Shown one piece after another: positions 8,243 through 16,175 of a stretch of DNA of 64,000 nt. The position numbers were made by a program, and so were the translations under genes. How positions within the stretch are numbered: the stretch's first letter is position 1; each line of letters starts with the position of its first letter. The stretch is from NCBI RefSeq assembly GCF_030412785.1, contig NZ_CP125295.1:5518001-5582000 (forward strand), read 5' to 3'. The notes below the pieces were generated by a model that was given only the letters and a program-made list of their open reading frames with translations, searched no databases and was not told the origin of the DNA. This stretch comes from Paraburkholderia sabiae (GTDB lineage Bacteria > Pseudomonadota > Gammaproteobacteria > Burkholderiales > Burkholderiaceae).

Positions 8243-9574
8243 TCATCCCCAGACGCTTTCCGACGCGGTTGCCGTGCGCGACACCATCTCAAGCGGGAAC
8301 GTCATCAGCACGCGCAAGCCGCGCCCACCGCTCGCCGCGTCGTTGTTGCCGATCTGCCATTCGCCGCCCGCACGCCGCACGAGCCGCTCGACGATCGCAA
8401 GGCCGAGACCGCTGTGGCCGTTGCCGCCGCGCGCCGGATCGAGCCGCACGAACGGACGGCTCGCGTTGATCAGATCCTGCGCGGCAATGCCGTTGCCGTT
8501 GTCGGTGACCGTCAGCGTGAAGCCTTGCGGCGTGCGCGCCGTCGCCACGACGACGGGCGGCGCACCGTACGCATGCGCGTTGTCGAGCAGATTGGACAGG
8601 ATGCGATCGAGCGTCGCGGCAGGCAGCTTGAAGCCGGGGCCCGCGCGCAGATCGGTCTGCACGGTCGGCGCACCGCCCGAGACGGCACGGTAGCTGCGCA
8701 CCACGCGCTCGCACTGGCCGTCGACATCTACGGGTTCGCTACGATCCGCGCCGTCGTGCGCAAACACGAGAAACTGCTCGACGATGTGCGTCATCGAATC
8801 CACATCGCGCACGACACCGTCGCGCATCTTCGCTTCTTCCATCATCTCGGCACGCAGCCGCAGACGCGCGAGCGGCGTCTTCAGGTCATGCGCGACGCCT
8901 GCCAGCATCACCGCGCGATCATTCTCGGTGCGCGCCACTTCCTGCACCATCTGGTTGAAGCCGTGCGTCAGTTGCCGCAACTCGCGCGGACCGCGTTCGC
9001 GCACAGGCGGCACGGGCAGCCCGCGCCCGAAACGCGTCACGGCCTGCGCGAGCGAGCGCAGCGGCTGCTGTAGCTGCCACGCGGCGAACAGCGCCGCCAT
9101 CACGCCCGCCGAGAAGATGATGCCGAGCCACAGCACCATCCGGTCGAGCGAGCGCGGCGGCCGCAGCGGCTGCACGGGCACGACGATCCAGCTGGCGTCG
9201 CTGGCTGCGCGCACCCACAGCGTGGGCGGCTTGCCGGGCGTGCCGACGCGCACCTGCGTCGAAGTAGGCAGACGGTCGCGCACGTCGTCGACGAAACGGT
9301 CGAGCGGCGGCGGCAGATTGGGTACTTCGGCGGGCACGTCCGCGCTCGCGGGATCGACGAGGCGCACGCGCGACGGCAGCGGCTGATCCGGCTCGCGTCT
9401 TACGTGATCGCGCACGGCGTCGACGAGGAACACGGCCTCTTCGACGGCATAACGCGTCTGCGACTGGTTGCGCTCGAAGCGAACCAGCAGGTACCACGCG
9501 AAATGCGACACCAGCAACACGCACACCACGAGCAGCGCCAGCCGCCCGAACAGCGAATCAATTGGACGCCGCAT
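8243..9574 (-). CDS. EnvZ/CpxA-like sensor histidine kinase
   Basis: This 443-residue inner-membrane kinase partners the response regulator whose gene overlaps it upstream by 17 bases. Helices at about 9-30 and 147-167 flank a periplasmic region of about 115 residues. A HAMP linker follows, then the phosphoacceptor motif VAHDLKTPLARLR with His229, and an ATP-binding domain with LLDNAHAYG (N box), DNGNGI (G1) and GHSGLGLAIVERL (G2). The kinase core looks most like EnvZ, but the gene set (regulator, kinase, divergent Spy/CpxP homologue) is laid out like cpxRA-cpxP. It is likely an envelope stress or osmotic sensor. Confidence 0.9.
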   Translation of the reverse strand: MRRPIDSLFGRLALLVVCVLLVSHFAWYLLVRFERNQSQTRYAVEEAVFLVDAVRDHVRREPDQPLPSRVRLVDPASADVPAEVPNLPPPLDRFVDDVRDRLPTSTQVRVGTPGKPPTLWVRAASDASWIVVPVQPLRPPRSLDRMVLWLGIIFSAGVMAALFAAWQLQQPLRSLAQAVTRFGRGLPVPPVRERGPRELRQLTHGFNQMVQEVARTENDRAVMLAGVAHDLKTPLARLRLRAEMMEEAKMRDGVVRDVDSMTHIVEQFLVFAHDGADRSEPVDVDGQCERVVRSYRAVSGGAPTVQTDLRAGPGFKLPAATLDRILSNLLDNAHAYGAPPVVVATARTPQGFTLTVTDNGNGIAAQDLINASRPFVRLDPARGGNGHSGLGLAIVERLVRRAGGEWQIGNNDAASGGRGLRVLMTFPLEMVSRTATASESVWG

Positions 9575-10283
9575 GTTGCTCGCCGTCGGGGACGAACACG
9601 TATCCGCGTCCGCGCACTGTCTGAATGAAGCGCGGCACGGACGGATCGGTTTCGAGAATGCGGCGCAGGCGCCACACCTGCACGTCGATGCCGCGGTCGG
9701 TGCCGTCGTATTCGGGACCGTGCAGCAGTTCGAGCAGGCGCTCGCGCGTGAGCGTGCGCATCGGGTGATTGACGAAAATCTTCAGGAGCGCGAATTCGCT
9801 GCCCGACAACGTGAGCGGCTTGCCTTCCTGATGCAGCGTGCGCGACTGGAAGTCGAGCGTGAAACGGCCGAAGGAGAACGGCTCGCGCTGTTCGGGCGCG
9901 GCCGCCGACGGCAGCGTCTTGCGGCGGCGCAATACCGCCTGCACGCGCGCCAGCAGTTCGCGCGGATTGAACGGCTTGCCGAGGTAGTCGTCCGCACCGA
10001 GTTCCAGCCCGACGATGCGGTCCACGTCGTCCGCGCGTGCCGTGAGCATGATGACGGGAATGTCGTCGCCCGAGGCGCGCAGCTTGCGCAGCGCCGTGAG
10101 GCCGTCGACACCCGGCATCATCAGATCGAGCACGATCAGGTCGGGCCGTTCGCGCTCGATACGGCGTTCCAGGGAACTGGCGTCGTGCAGCACCGAAACC
10201 TCGATGCCTTGACGGGCCAGGTAGTCGCGCAGCAGGTCGCGCAGTTCGACGTCGTCGTCGACGACAAGAATTTGAGTAGCCAT
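9558..10283 (-). CDS. OmpR-family response regulator
   Basis: The protein (241 aa) is a DNA-binding regulator phosphorylated by the kinase encoded next. The receiver domain has the acidic pair in LVVDDD, phosphoacceptor Asp53 in IVLDLMMPG, and Lys in DYLGKPF. A winged-helix C-terminal domain follows (LTGSEF-like LSGSEFALLK; VWRLRRILETD; VRGRGYVFV). The ATG at 10283 starts directly at the receiver domain; the upstream extension has no domain. Its own promoter region contains the GTAAC repeats described at 10341-10405, consistent with autoregulation. Whether it corresponds to OmpR or CpxR cannot be settled by eye. Confidence 0.92.
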   Translation of the reverse strand: MATQILVVDDDVELRDLLRDYLARQGIEVSVLHDASSLERRIERERPDLIVLDLMMPGVDGLTALRKLRASGDDIPVIMLTARADDVDRIVGLELGADDYLGKPFNPRELLARVQAVLRRRKTLPSAAAPEQREPFSFGRFTLDFQSRTLHQEGKPLTLSGSEFALLKIFVNHPMRTLTRERLLELLHGPEYDGTDRGIDVQVWRLRRILETDPSVPRFIQTVRGRGYVFVPDGEQHAASN

Positions 10284-10340
10284 GGTTTGAAGTGTAACGC
10301 GCGCCCCGATGCGTTTCCGACCCATCCGACCCGCCAAAGG

Positions 10341-10405
10341 GTTACCGGGTGTTACCGCGAAAGGCGCACGTAATGTCGCGTAACTTCCGCAAGGATACGC
10401 GTAAC
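10341..10405. promoter_or_regulatory. GTAAC tandem repeats between divergent regulator and Spy/CpxP-like genes
   Basis: On the minus strand GTAAC-N5-GTAAC occupies 10341-10355. On the plus strand GTAAC occurs at 10380-10384 and again at 10401-10405, 21 bases apart, two turns of the helix. The known CpxR box is GTAAA-N5-GTAAA, so spacing and sequence match closely. The inference is a binding site for the adjacent response regulator that controls both genes. Confidence 0.6.
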
Positions 10406-10507
10406 ACGGCCCTCGTTCGATGCCTCTACGCTGTGCCTTACCGAATGCACGCCAGTTCACCTTCGAGACGGGCGGCATCGTCGGCTAGTTGATCAAGGAG
10501 CACAGTA

Positions 10508-11059
10508 ATGTCCAAAAAAACATCACGCTTTCTCGCCGTTGCCGCTGCATCGCTCGCACTGAGTCTCGGGTCCGCCTTCGCCGCGCAGCCGTCGGACGGC
10601 CCCGGCGGCCCGGGCATGGGCCACGGCGGTCCGGGCTGGCATCATGGCGGCTTCATGAAGGAACTGAACCAGTTGCACGGGCAACTGAAGCTGAACGCGG
10701 ACCAGGAAAAGTCGTGGCAGGCCGCGCTCGACACGATGAAGCAAAGCCATGACGCCGAACGCGCGAATCACGAGCAGATGCGCCAGCAGTTCAAGCAGAT
10801 GCAGCAGCAGCCCATTCTCGATCTGAACGCGATGCACGCCGCGCATCAGCAGATCGAGCAGAAGGATGCGCAACTGCGCGAACAGACGTCGACGGCATGG
10901 CTCAACTTCTACAACGGTCTGAACGACCAGCAAAAGACCACCGTCAGCACCGCGCTCAAGCAGCACTTCGCGAAGATGGAGCAGCGTCATCAAAAGATGC
11001 GCGAGCGTTGGGAAAAGCATCGCGGCGGCGACGCGGCGGCTTCCGCTGTGAAGCCGTAA
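10508..11059 (+). CDS. Spy/CpxP-family periplasmic protein
   Basis: This 183-residue protein has a Sec signal peptide (about 1-25, ending AFA-A), a short Gly/His-rich stretch (MGHGGPGWHHGG) that could bind metal, then a largely helical, Gln-rich body. Two LTxxQ-like motifs, LNADQ and LNDQQ, are the hallmark of the Spy/CpxP family, periplasmic chaperones and stress sensors. It is divergent from the two-component genes across a region with CpxR-like boxes, the same layout as Escherichia coli cpxP. A ribosome site (AAGGAG) lies upstream and a strong terminator follows. Confidence 0.88.
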   Translation: MSKKTSRFLAVAAASLALSLGSAFAAQPSDGPGGPGMGHGGPGWHHGGFMKELNQLHGQLKLNADQEKSWQAALDTMKQSHDAERANHEQMRQQFKQMQQQPILDLNAMHAAHQQIEQKDAQLREQTSTAWLNFYNGLNDQQKTTVSTALKQHFAKMEQRHQKMRERWEKHRGGDAAASAVKP

Positions 11060-11085
11060 GCGGCAAACCCGATCGCACAATAGAA

Positions 11086-11119
11086 AACGCCACGGAAGGC
11101 AACTTCCGTGGCGTTTTTT
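11086..11119. terminator. Strong bidirectional intrinsic terminator
   Basis: AACGCCACGGAAG (11086-11098) pairs perfectly with CTTCCGTGGCGTT (11103-11115) across a GCAA loop, followed by T residues on the plus strand and by TTTTCTA on the minus strand. It separates the convergent Spy-like and pirin genes. Confidence 0.9.
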
Positions 11120-11142
11120 ATGACCCGCTCGAACGTCTGTGC

Positions 11143-11850
11143 TTAGCGCAACTGTCCCAGATCGAACAGCAGCACTTCCGCGCCTTCGCCGTTCTCGACG
11201 GTGATGCTGGTGGCGTCCGTGACCATCGCGGCATCGCCGGCCTTCAGCGCTTCGCCGTTGACCGTCACCGCGCCGCGCGCGACATGCACATACGCCTGAC
11301 GCCCCGCCGCGAGCGCGTATTCGGCGCGCTCCGCACCATCGAAGAGACCCGCGTGGATCGACGCATCGGCGTGAATCGTCACCGAGCCGTCGCGCCCTTC
11401 CGGCGACGCCACCACGCGCAGGCGCCCGCGCTTGTCCGCGTCTTCGAAGCGCTTTTCCTCGTAGCCCGGCTGATCGCCCGCGCGCTTCGGAATGATCCAG
11501 ATCTGCAGCAGGTGCAGCGGGTCGTCTTGCGAGCCATTGAACTCGCTGTGCATCACGCCCGTGCCCGCGCTCATACGTTGCACGTCGCCCGGACGGATTG
11601 TCGAGCCGTTGCCGAGACTGTCGCGGTGCGACAACGCGCCGTCGAGCACATAGGTGACGATTTCCATGTCCCGATGCCCGTGCGTACCGAAGCCCTGCCC
11701 CGCGGCGATCCGGTCCTCGTTGATCACGCGCAGCGGACCGAAGTGCATGTGCTCGGGATCGTGGTAGTCGGCAAACGAGAAGCTGTGCTTCGCGTTCAGC
11801 CAGCCGTGGTTGGCGTGGCCACGCTCGTCGGAACGGCGGATCCTGATCAT
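11143..11850 (-). CDS. Pirin-family protein (bicupin)
   Basis: This 235-residue cytoplasmic protein has the pirin N-terminal cupin with metal-binding histidines in GFGTHGHRDMEIVTYV and the motif RMSAGTGVMHSEFN, then a C-terminal cupin half (LLQIWIIPKR; YVHVARGAVTVNG). Family members bind iron; some act as quercetinases and many have no known role. The ATG at 11850 was chosen because the pirin homology begins there (IRIRRSDERGHANHGWL); upstream sequence is arginine-rich and unlike a protein. It is convergent with the Spy-like gene and divergent from the amino-acid transporter operon. Confidence 0.9.
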   Translation of the reverse strand: MIRIRRSDERGHANHGWLNAKHSFSFADYHDPEHMHFGPLRVINEDRIAAGQGFGTHGHRDMEIVTYVLDGALSHRDSLGNGSTIRPGDVQRMSAGTGVMHSEFNGSQDDPLHLLQIWIIPKRAGDQPGYEEKRFEDADKRGRLRVVASPEGRDGSVTIHADASIHAGLFDGAERAEYALAAGRQAYVHVARGAVTVNGEALKAGDAAMVTDATSITVENGEGAEVLLFDLGQLR

Positions 11851-12082
11851 CTGACTCTCTCGTGAAAATTGGCGATGACGGAAATGTATGGGCTGCGCGC
11901 ACGCGAAACAATCCGCGCCACCGCACCGGATCGTTTCAGAAATCACGGCAATGGCGCGAGGCCGCGCGACGCGCCGCGCATCGGCCGTCCCGCCGCCGTG
12001 GGAACGGGCGGCAGCGTGCCGCTGCGACGTGACGCACACGCATGTCTCTGGCGGCAAAGGGCTTTTTCCCTATTGAGATTAC

Positions 12083-12110
12083 TGGCACCGCTCGCCGGTT
12101 CGGGTAAAAT
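12083..12110 (+). promoter_or_regulatory. Putative promoter of the amino-acid transporter operon
   Basis: TGGCAC (12083-12088) and TAAAAT (12105-12110) are 16 bases apart, about 190 bases before the substrate-binding protein gene. The TAAAAT hexamer recurs at other gene starts in this window. The -35 match is only fair. No other structure is evident in 11851-12302, the gap between this operon and pirin. Confidence 0.5.
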
Positions 12111-12302
12111 ACCGCGCTTTTTGGAATGGGTCGGCGCGCCCCGGGGAACGGACGCCTGCGGACGGCCTCAGACCAGAACAGCATCGAAACAATCCGCCGC
12201 CAGTTCGGGCAGCGCATTTTTGTCCGCCTAGAATGGCGACGGCCGGCCGCAAGCGGCTGTCGTCGCCGCGCAGGCGCCGCGGCGATGGAAGTCAGGAGAA
12301 AC

Positions 12303-13079
12303 ATGAAGAAGTACGCACTGTGCGTGGCGCTCGCCGTCATGGCTTCGGGAGTCATGGCAAAAGAATGGAAAACCGTGCGCATCGGGGTCGACGCCAGTTA
12401 TCCGCCGTTCGAATCGATGGCGCCGAGCGGCCAGATGGTCGGTTTCGACGTCGATCTGACCAAGGCGCTGTGCGCGAAGATGAACGTGAAGTGCGTGTGG
12501 ATTCCGCAGGATTTCGACGGCATCATCCCGGCGCTCAAGGGCAAGAAGTACGACATCATCGTGTCGTCGCTGACCGTCACCGACAAGCGCCGCGAGCAGA
12601 TCGACTTCTCCGACAAGCTGTTCGACGCGCCCGCGCGCATGATCGCGAAGAAGGGCTCGCCGCTGCTGCCGACGGCGCAATCGCTGAAGGGCAAGCAGGT
12701 CGGCGTCGAACAGGGCACGACGCAGGAAGCGTACGCGAAGGCGTACTGGGAACCCAAGGGCGTGACGATCGTGCCTTACCAGAACCAGGATCAGGTGTAC
12801 GCGGATCTGACGACGGGGCGTCTCGACGCCGCGTTGCAGGACGAGTTGCAGGCCGATTCCGGCTTCCTGAAAACGCCGCGCGGCAAGGCGTTCGCGTGGG
12901 CCGGCCCGGAAGTGAAGGACGCGAAGACGATCGGCGAAGGTACGGCCATCGGCGTGCGCAAGGAAGACGGCGATCTGAAGGCGATGCTGAACAAGGCGCT
13001 CGCCGAAGTTCACCAGGACGGCACGTTCACGAAGCTCGAGAAGCAGTATTTCGACGTCGACATCTATCAGAGCCGCTAA
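12303..13079 (+). CDS. Basic amino-acid ABC transporter, periplasmic binding protein
   Basis: The protein (258 aa) has a signal peptide of about 19 residues (VMASGVMA) and the solute-binding family 3 fold: VRIGVDASYPPFESM near the start, GFDVDLTKALC, IVSSLTVTDKR, and GVEQGTTQEAY. The closest family is HisJ/ArgT, which bind histidine, lysine, arginine and ornithine. AGGAGA lies before the ATG at 12303. It is the first gene of an operon with two permeases and an ATPase, although about 300 bases and a hairpin separate it from the first permease. Confidence 0.92.
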   Translation: MKKYALCVALAVMASGVMAKEWKTVRIGVDASYPPFESMAPSGQMVGFDVDLTKALCAKMNVKCVWIPQDFDGIIPALKGKKYDIIVSSLTVTDKRREQIDFSDKLFDAPARMIAKKGSPLLPTAQSLKGKQVGVEQGTTQEAYAKAYWEPKGVTIVPYQNQDQVYADLTTGRLDAALQDELQADSGFLKTPRGKAFAWAGPEVKDAKTIGEGTAIGVRKEDGDLKAMLNKALAEVHQDGTFTKLEKQYFDVDIYQSR

Positions 13080-13103
13080 ACGAATCACCAGCGGCGCTAA
13101 CAA

Positions 13104-13142
13104 AAGCTCGGGGCTGGCCCGGATGGGCCCGCCCATGAGCTT
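13104..13142 (+). other. Stem-loop between binding-protein and permease genes
   Basis: AAGCTC (13104-13109) pairs with GAGCTT (13137-13142), with inner GGGC/GCCC and GGCCC/GGGCC pairs around a GGAT loop. There is no T-run, so it is unlikely to be a complete terminator. It may stabilise the 5' message or reduce expression of the permease genes relative to the abundant binding protein. The rest of the 300-base gap (13143-13379) is A-rich with no gene seen. Confidence 0.55.
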
Positions 13143-13379
13143 CGTAATACAGTCGGACCCAGCAGTAGATCAGGCAACAAACGCAACAACAACGGAAGCA
13201 AAATACGCGCTGCCGGCCGCCCAAGCTTCACAGGCCAGGCAGTCAGATTCGCACAGCGGCATGCTGTGCGCCGCACGGGAGACATCGAAGGCAAGCGGCA
13301 TCCGCCTTCGCACGAACCGCCGCAGCGTACGCATTGCCGCGTCTTTCGCGGCGCGCGGGAGCGTCGTCAAGGACTCGCT

Positions 13380-14069
13380 ATGTTCTTTCAAGGCTACGGC
13401 CCGATCATCTTTGCCGGCACGGTGCAGACCGTCAAGCTGGCTATCCTGTCGCTCGCGCTCGCATTCCTGCTCGGCCTGCTGGGCGCGGCAGCGAAGCTGT
13501 CGAAGAACCGGGTGACGTACAGCATCGGCACGATCTACACGACGCTGATTCGCGGCGTCCCCGATCTCGTGCTGATGCTGCTGCTCTTCTACAGCATCCA
13601 GATCTGGCTGAACAACCTGACCGACATGCTCGGCTGGGATCAGATCGACATCGATCCGTTCGTCGCCGGCGTCGCCGTGCTCGGCTTCATCTACGGCGCG
13701 TACTTCACGGAAACCTTCCGCGGCGCCTTCCTCGCCGTGCCGCGCGGCCAGCTCGAAGCGGGCGCCGCGTACGGCATGACGGGCTGGCAGGTGTTCGCCC
13801 GGATCATGTTCCCGCAGATGATGCGTTTCGCGCTGCCCGGCATCGGCAATAACTGGCAGGTGATGGTCAAGGCGACGGCGCTTGTCTCGATCATCGGTCT
13901 CGCCGATGTCGTCAAGGCTTCGCAGGATGCCGGCAAAGGCACGCTGCGATTCTTCTTCTTCACGCTGATGGCAGGCGCCATCTATCTGCTCATCACGACG
14001 GCGTCGAACTTCGTGCTGATGTACCTCGAAAAACGCTACTCGACTGGCGTGCGCAAGGCGGAACTATGA
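13380..14069 (+). CDS. Basic amino-acid ABC transporter permease (HisQ/ArtQ type)
   Basis: This 229-residue inner-membrane protein starts at ATG 13380 (MFFQGYGPIIFAGTVQTVKL), where homology to polar amino-acid permeases begins. Several hydrophobic helices surround the EAA loop that contacts the ATPase (GQLEAGAAYGMTGWQVF). IRGVPDLVLMLLLFY is the conserved segment of this family. The last four bases overlap the next gene (ATGA), so the two permeases are translationally coupled and should form a heterodimer. Confidence 0.92.
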   Translation: MFFQGYGPIIFAGTVQTVKLAILSLALAFLLGLLGAAAKLSKNRVTYSIGTIYTTLIRGVPDLVLMLLLFYSIQIWLNNLTDMLGWDQIDIDPFVAGVAVLGFIYGAYFTETFRGAFLAVPRGQLEAGAAYGMTGWQVFARIMFPQMMRFALPGIGNNWQVMVKATALVSIIGLADVVKASQDAGKGTLRFFFFTLMAGAIYLLITTASNFVLMYLEKRYSTGVRKAEL

Positions 14070-14779
14070 TCGAGCTGATCCAGGAATACTGGCGCAACTA
14101 TCTGTATACGGACGGCTACCGCTTCACGGGCGTCGCCATCACGCTGTGGCTGCTGGTCATCTCGATCGGCCTCGGCTTCTGTCTCTCCGTGCCGCTCGCG
14201 GTCGCGCGCGTGTCGAAGAAGAAGTGGCTGTCGACCCTGGTGTGGCTGTATACGTATATCTTCCGTGGCACGCCGTTGTACGTGCAACTGCTGCTCTGCT
14301 ACACCGGTTTGTACAGCCTGGAAATCATCCGCTCGAACGCGCTGACCAATGCGTTCTTCCGCGACGGCATGCACTGCACGCTGCTCGCCTTCACGCTGAA
14401 CACCTGCGCGTACACGACGGAAATTTTCGCCGGCGCGATCAAGGCGACGCCGTACGGCGAGATCGAAGCGGCGCGTGCGTACGGCATGTCGCAGTTCACG
14501 CTGTATCGCCGCGTGATCCTGCCGTCGGCGCTGCGCCGCGCGCTGCCGTACTACAGCAACGAAGTGATCCTCATGCTGCACGCCACCACGGTCGCCTTCA
14601 CTGCGACGGTGCCGGACATCCTGAAGATCGCGCGCGACGTCAATTCGGCCACCTACCGTTCGTTCGATGCGTTCGGTATCGCCGCCCTGCTCTATCTGAT
14701 CATCTCTTTTGCGCTCGTCTGGCTGTTCCGCCGCGCCGAGCGCCGCTGGCTCGCTTATCTGCGCCCGCAAGGCAAGTAA
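14066..14779 (+). CDS. Basic amino-acid ABC transporter permease (HisM/ArtM type)
   Basis: The protein (237 aa) is the second membrane subunit. It shows the family segment IFRGTPLYVQLLLCYTG and the EAA loop GEIEAARAYGMSQFTLYRR, with about five predicted helices. Its ATG overlaps the stop of the preceding permease. The ATPase gene follows after 30 bases. Confidence 0.92.
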   Translation: MIELIQEYWRNYLYTDGYRFTGVAITLWLLVISIGLGFCLSVPLAVARVSKKKWLSTLVWLYTYIFRGTPLYVQLLLCYTGLYSLEIIRSNALTNAFFRDGMHCTLLAFTLNTCAYTTEIFAGAIKATPYGEIEAARAYGMSQFTLYRRVILPSALRRALPYYSNEVILMLHATTVAFTATVPDILKIARDVNSATYRSFDAFGIAALLYLIISFALVWLFRRAERRWLAYLRPQGK

Positions 14780-14809
14780 CGACGGCGTACAAGCAAGTCA
14801 AGGAACCCG

Positions 14810-15595
14810 ATGAACACTCCAGCAACACCGCAAATGCTTTTCGTCGACAACCTGCACAAGCAGTACGGCGACAATGAAGTTCTCAAGGGCGTCACGCTGC
14901 GCGCGAACCGCGGCGACGTGATCAGCGTGATCGGCTCGTCCGGTTCGGGCAAGAGCACGATGCTTCGCTGCATCAACTTTCTCGAGCAGCCGAACGCCGG
15001 ACGCATCTTCGTCGAAGGACAGGAGATCCGCACGCAGAAGGACAAGCACGGCGCGCTGCGCGTGTCGGACGCAAAGCAGCTGCAGAAGATGCGCACCAAG
15101 CTGTCGATGGTGTTCCAGCACTTCAATCTGTGGACGCACATGACGGTGCTCGAGAACATCATCGAAGCGCCGCTACATGTGCTCGGCATTCCGCGCAAGG
15201 AAGCCGAAGAGCGCGCGCGTACCTATCTCGAGAAAGTGGGTCTCGCGCCGCGCCTCGAGAAGCAGTATCCGTCGCATCTGTCGGGCGGCCAGCAGCAACG
15301 CGTGGCCATCGCCCGCGCGCTGACGATGAACCCCGACGTGATGCTGTTCGACGAACCGACTTCGGCACTCGATCCCGAACTGGTCGGCGAAGTGCTGAAG
15401 GTGATGCAGACGCTGGCTGAAGAAGGCCGCACGATGATCGTCGTCACGCACGAAATGGCGTTCGCCCGTAACGTGTCGAATCACGTGATGTTCCTGCATC
15501 AGGGACGCGTCGAGGAAGAAGGTCATCCGGACGAAGTGTTCAGGAACACGAAGAGTGAGCGTCTGAAGCAGTTCCTCTCGGGCAGCCTGAAATAA
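14810..15595 (+). CDS. Basic amino-acid ABC transporter ATPase (HisP type)
   Basis: This 261-residue ATPase energises the importer. Walker A is GSSGSGKST, the Q-loop is FQHFNLWTH, the signature [15 protein letters not shown], and Walker [15 protein letters not shown]. The insertion around [17 protein letters not shown] is typical of HisP rather than GlnQ, which supports a histidine or lysine/arginine/ornithine substrate. It ends the operon and is followed by an intrinsic terminator. Confidence 0.93.
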   Translation: MNTPATPQMLFVDNLHKQYGDNEVLKGVTLRANRGDVISVIGSSGSGKSTMLRCINFLEQPNAGRIFVEGQEIRTQKDKHGALRVSDAKQLQKMRTKLSMVFQHFNLWTHMTVLENIIEAPLHVLGIPRKEAEERARTYLEKVGLAPRLEKQYPSHLSGGQQQRVAIARALTMNPDVMLFDEPTSALDPELVGEVLKVMQTLAEEGRTMIVVTHEMAFARNVSNHVMFLHQGRVEEEGHPDEVFRNTKSERLKQFLSGSLK

Positions 15596-15624
15596 CGCTG
15601 AAATGTAGTTTATGTAGTATTACA

Positions 15625-15648
15625 GGGCGCTTACCGGCGCCCTTTTTT
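15625..15648 (+). terminator. Intrinsic terminator of the amino-acid transporter operon
   Basis: GGGCGC (15625-15630) pairs with GCGCCC (15637-15642), followed by six T residues, 30 bases past the ATPase stop codon. Confidence 0.88.
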
Positions 15649-16175
15649 ATTTCCGCGCGGCCTCGCTCTTCCTCTCCTGCGGGCCCAAAAGCTTCGGCGT
15701 CCCAACATCTGCGCGAACGACAGTTCAAAACCCGCCTACTCCCGACTTTTTTCCTCGTCAATAGTGGCAATCCTTGACCCAAGTCATTAACAACGGTGTG
15801 TCCTTTACCTGACAAGGCCAGAAGCCCGTTCTGCGGCCCTCTGGACCCCACTTGTCTCATATTGGTATTGCAATTTAGAGACATCTTTACCGAGCATCAC
15901 TAATTTATTCGCCAACCGGGGGGTATTTTGCTAAATTAGTAACGAAAGTAGCAAAACAAAGTTCAAGAAAAGTAGTTTCACTTCAAAACGAACGAACAGG
16001 AGATACCGGTCGCGAGGGATCGGAAAGACGATCAGACAGCCAGCAAGGCTGCGCGTCGACAACACCACCGATCACCGCGCCACTCCCTGAAGAAAGATTC
16101 CTGCTCGGCGCTGCTGGCGTCCGGGCACCACTCGCAGTACTGGCTTTACTTTTTTGACAGGGTATGGAGGAGAAG
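15649..16175 (+). promoter_or_regulatory. AT-richer upstream region of the porin gene with inverted repeat
   Basis: About 530 bases without a credible gene. TTTTGCTA (15926-15933) is repeated in inverted form as TAGCAAAA (15949-15956), 15 bases apart, in the least GC-rich part of the neighbourhood. It could be an operator or an mRNA leader hairpin. GGAGGAG lies just before the porin ATG. Confidence 0.5.

Noticed and set aside
15540..15884. 114-codon minus-strand frame after the amino-acid transporter operon
   Set aside because: It overlaps the ATPase 3' end and the terminator, and has no ribosome site or protein features.
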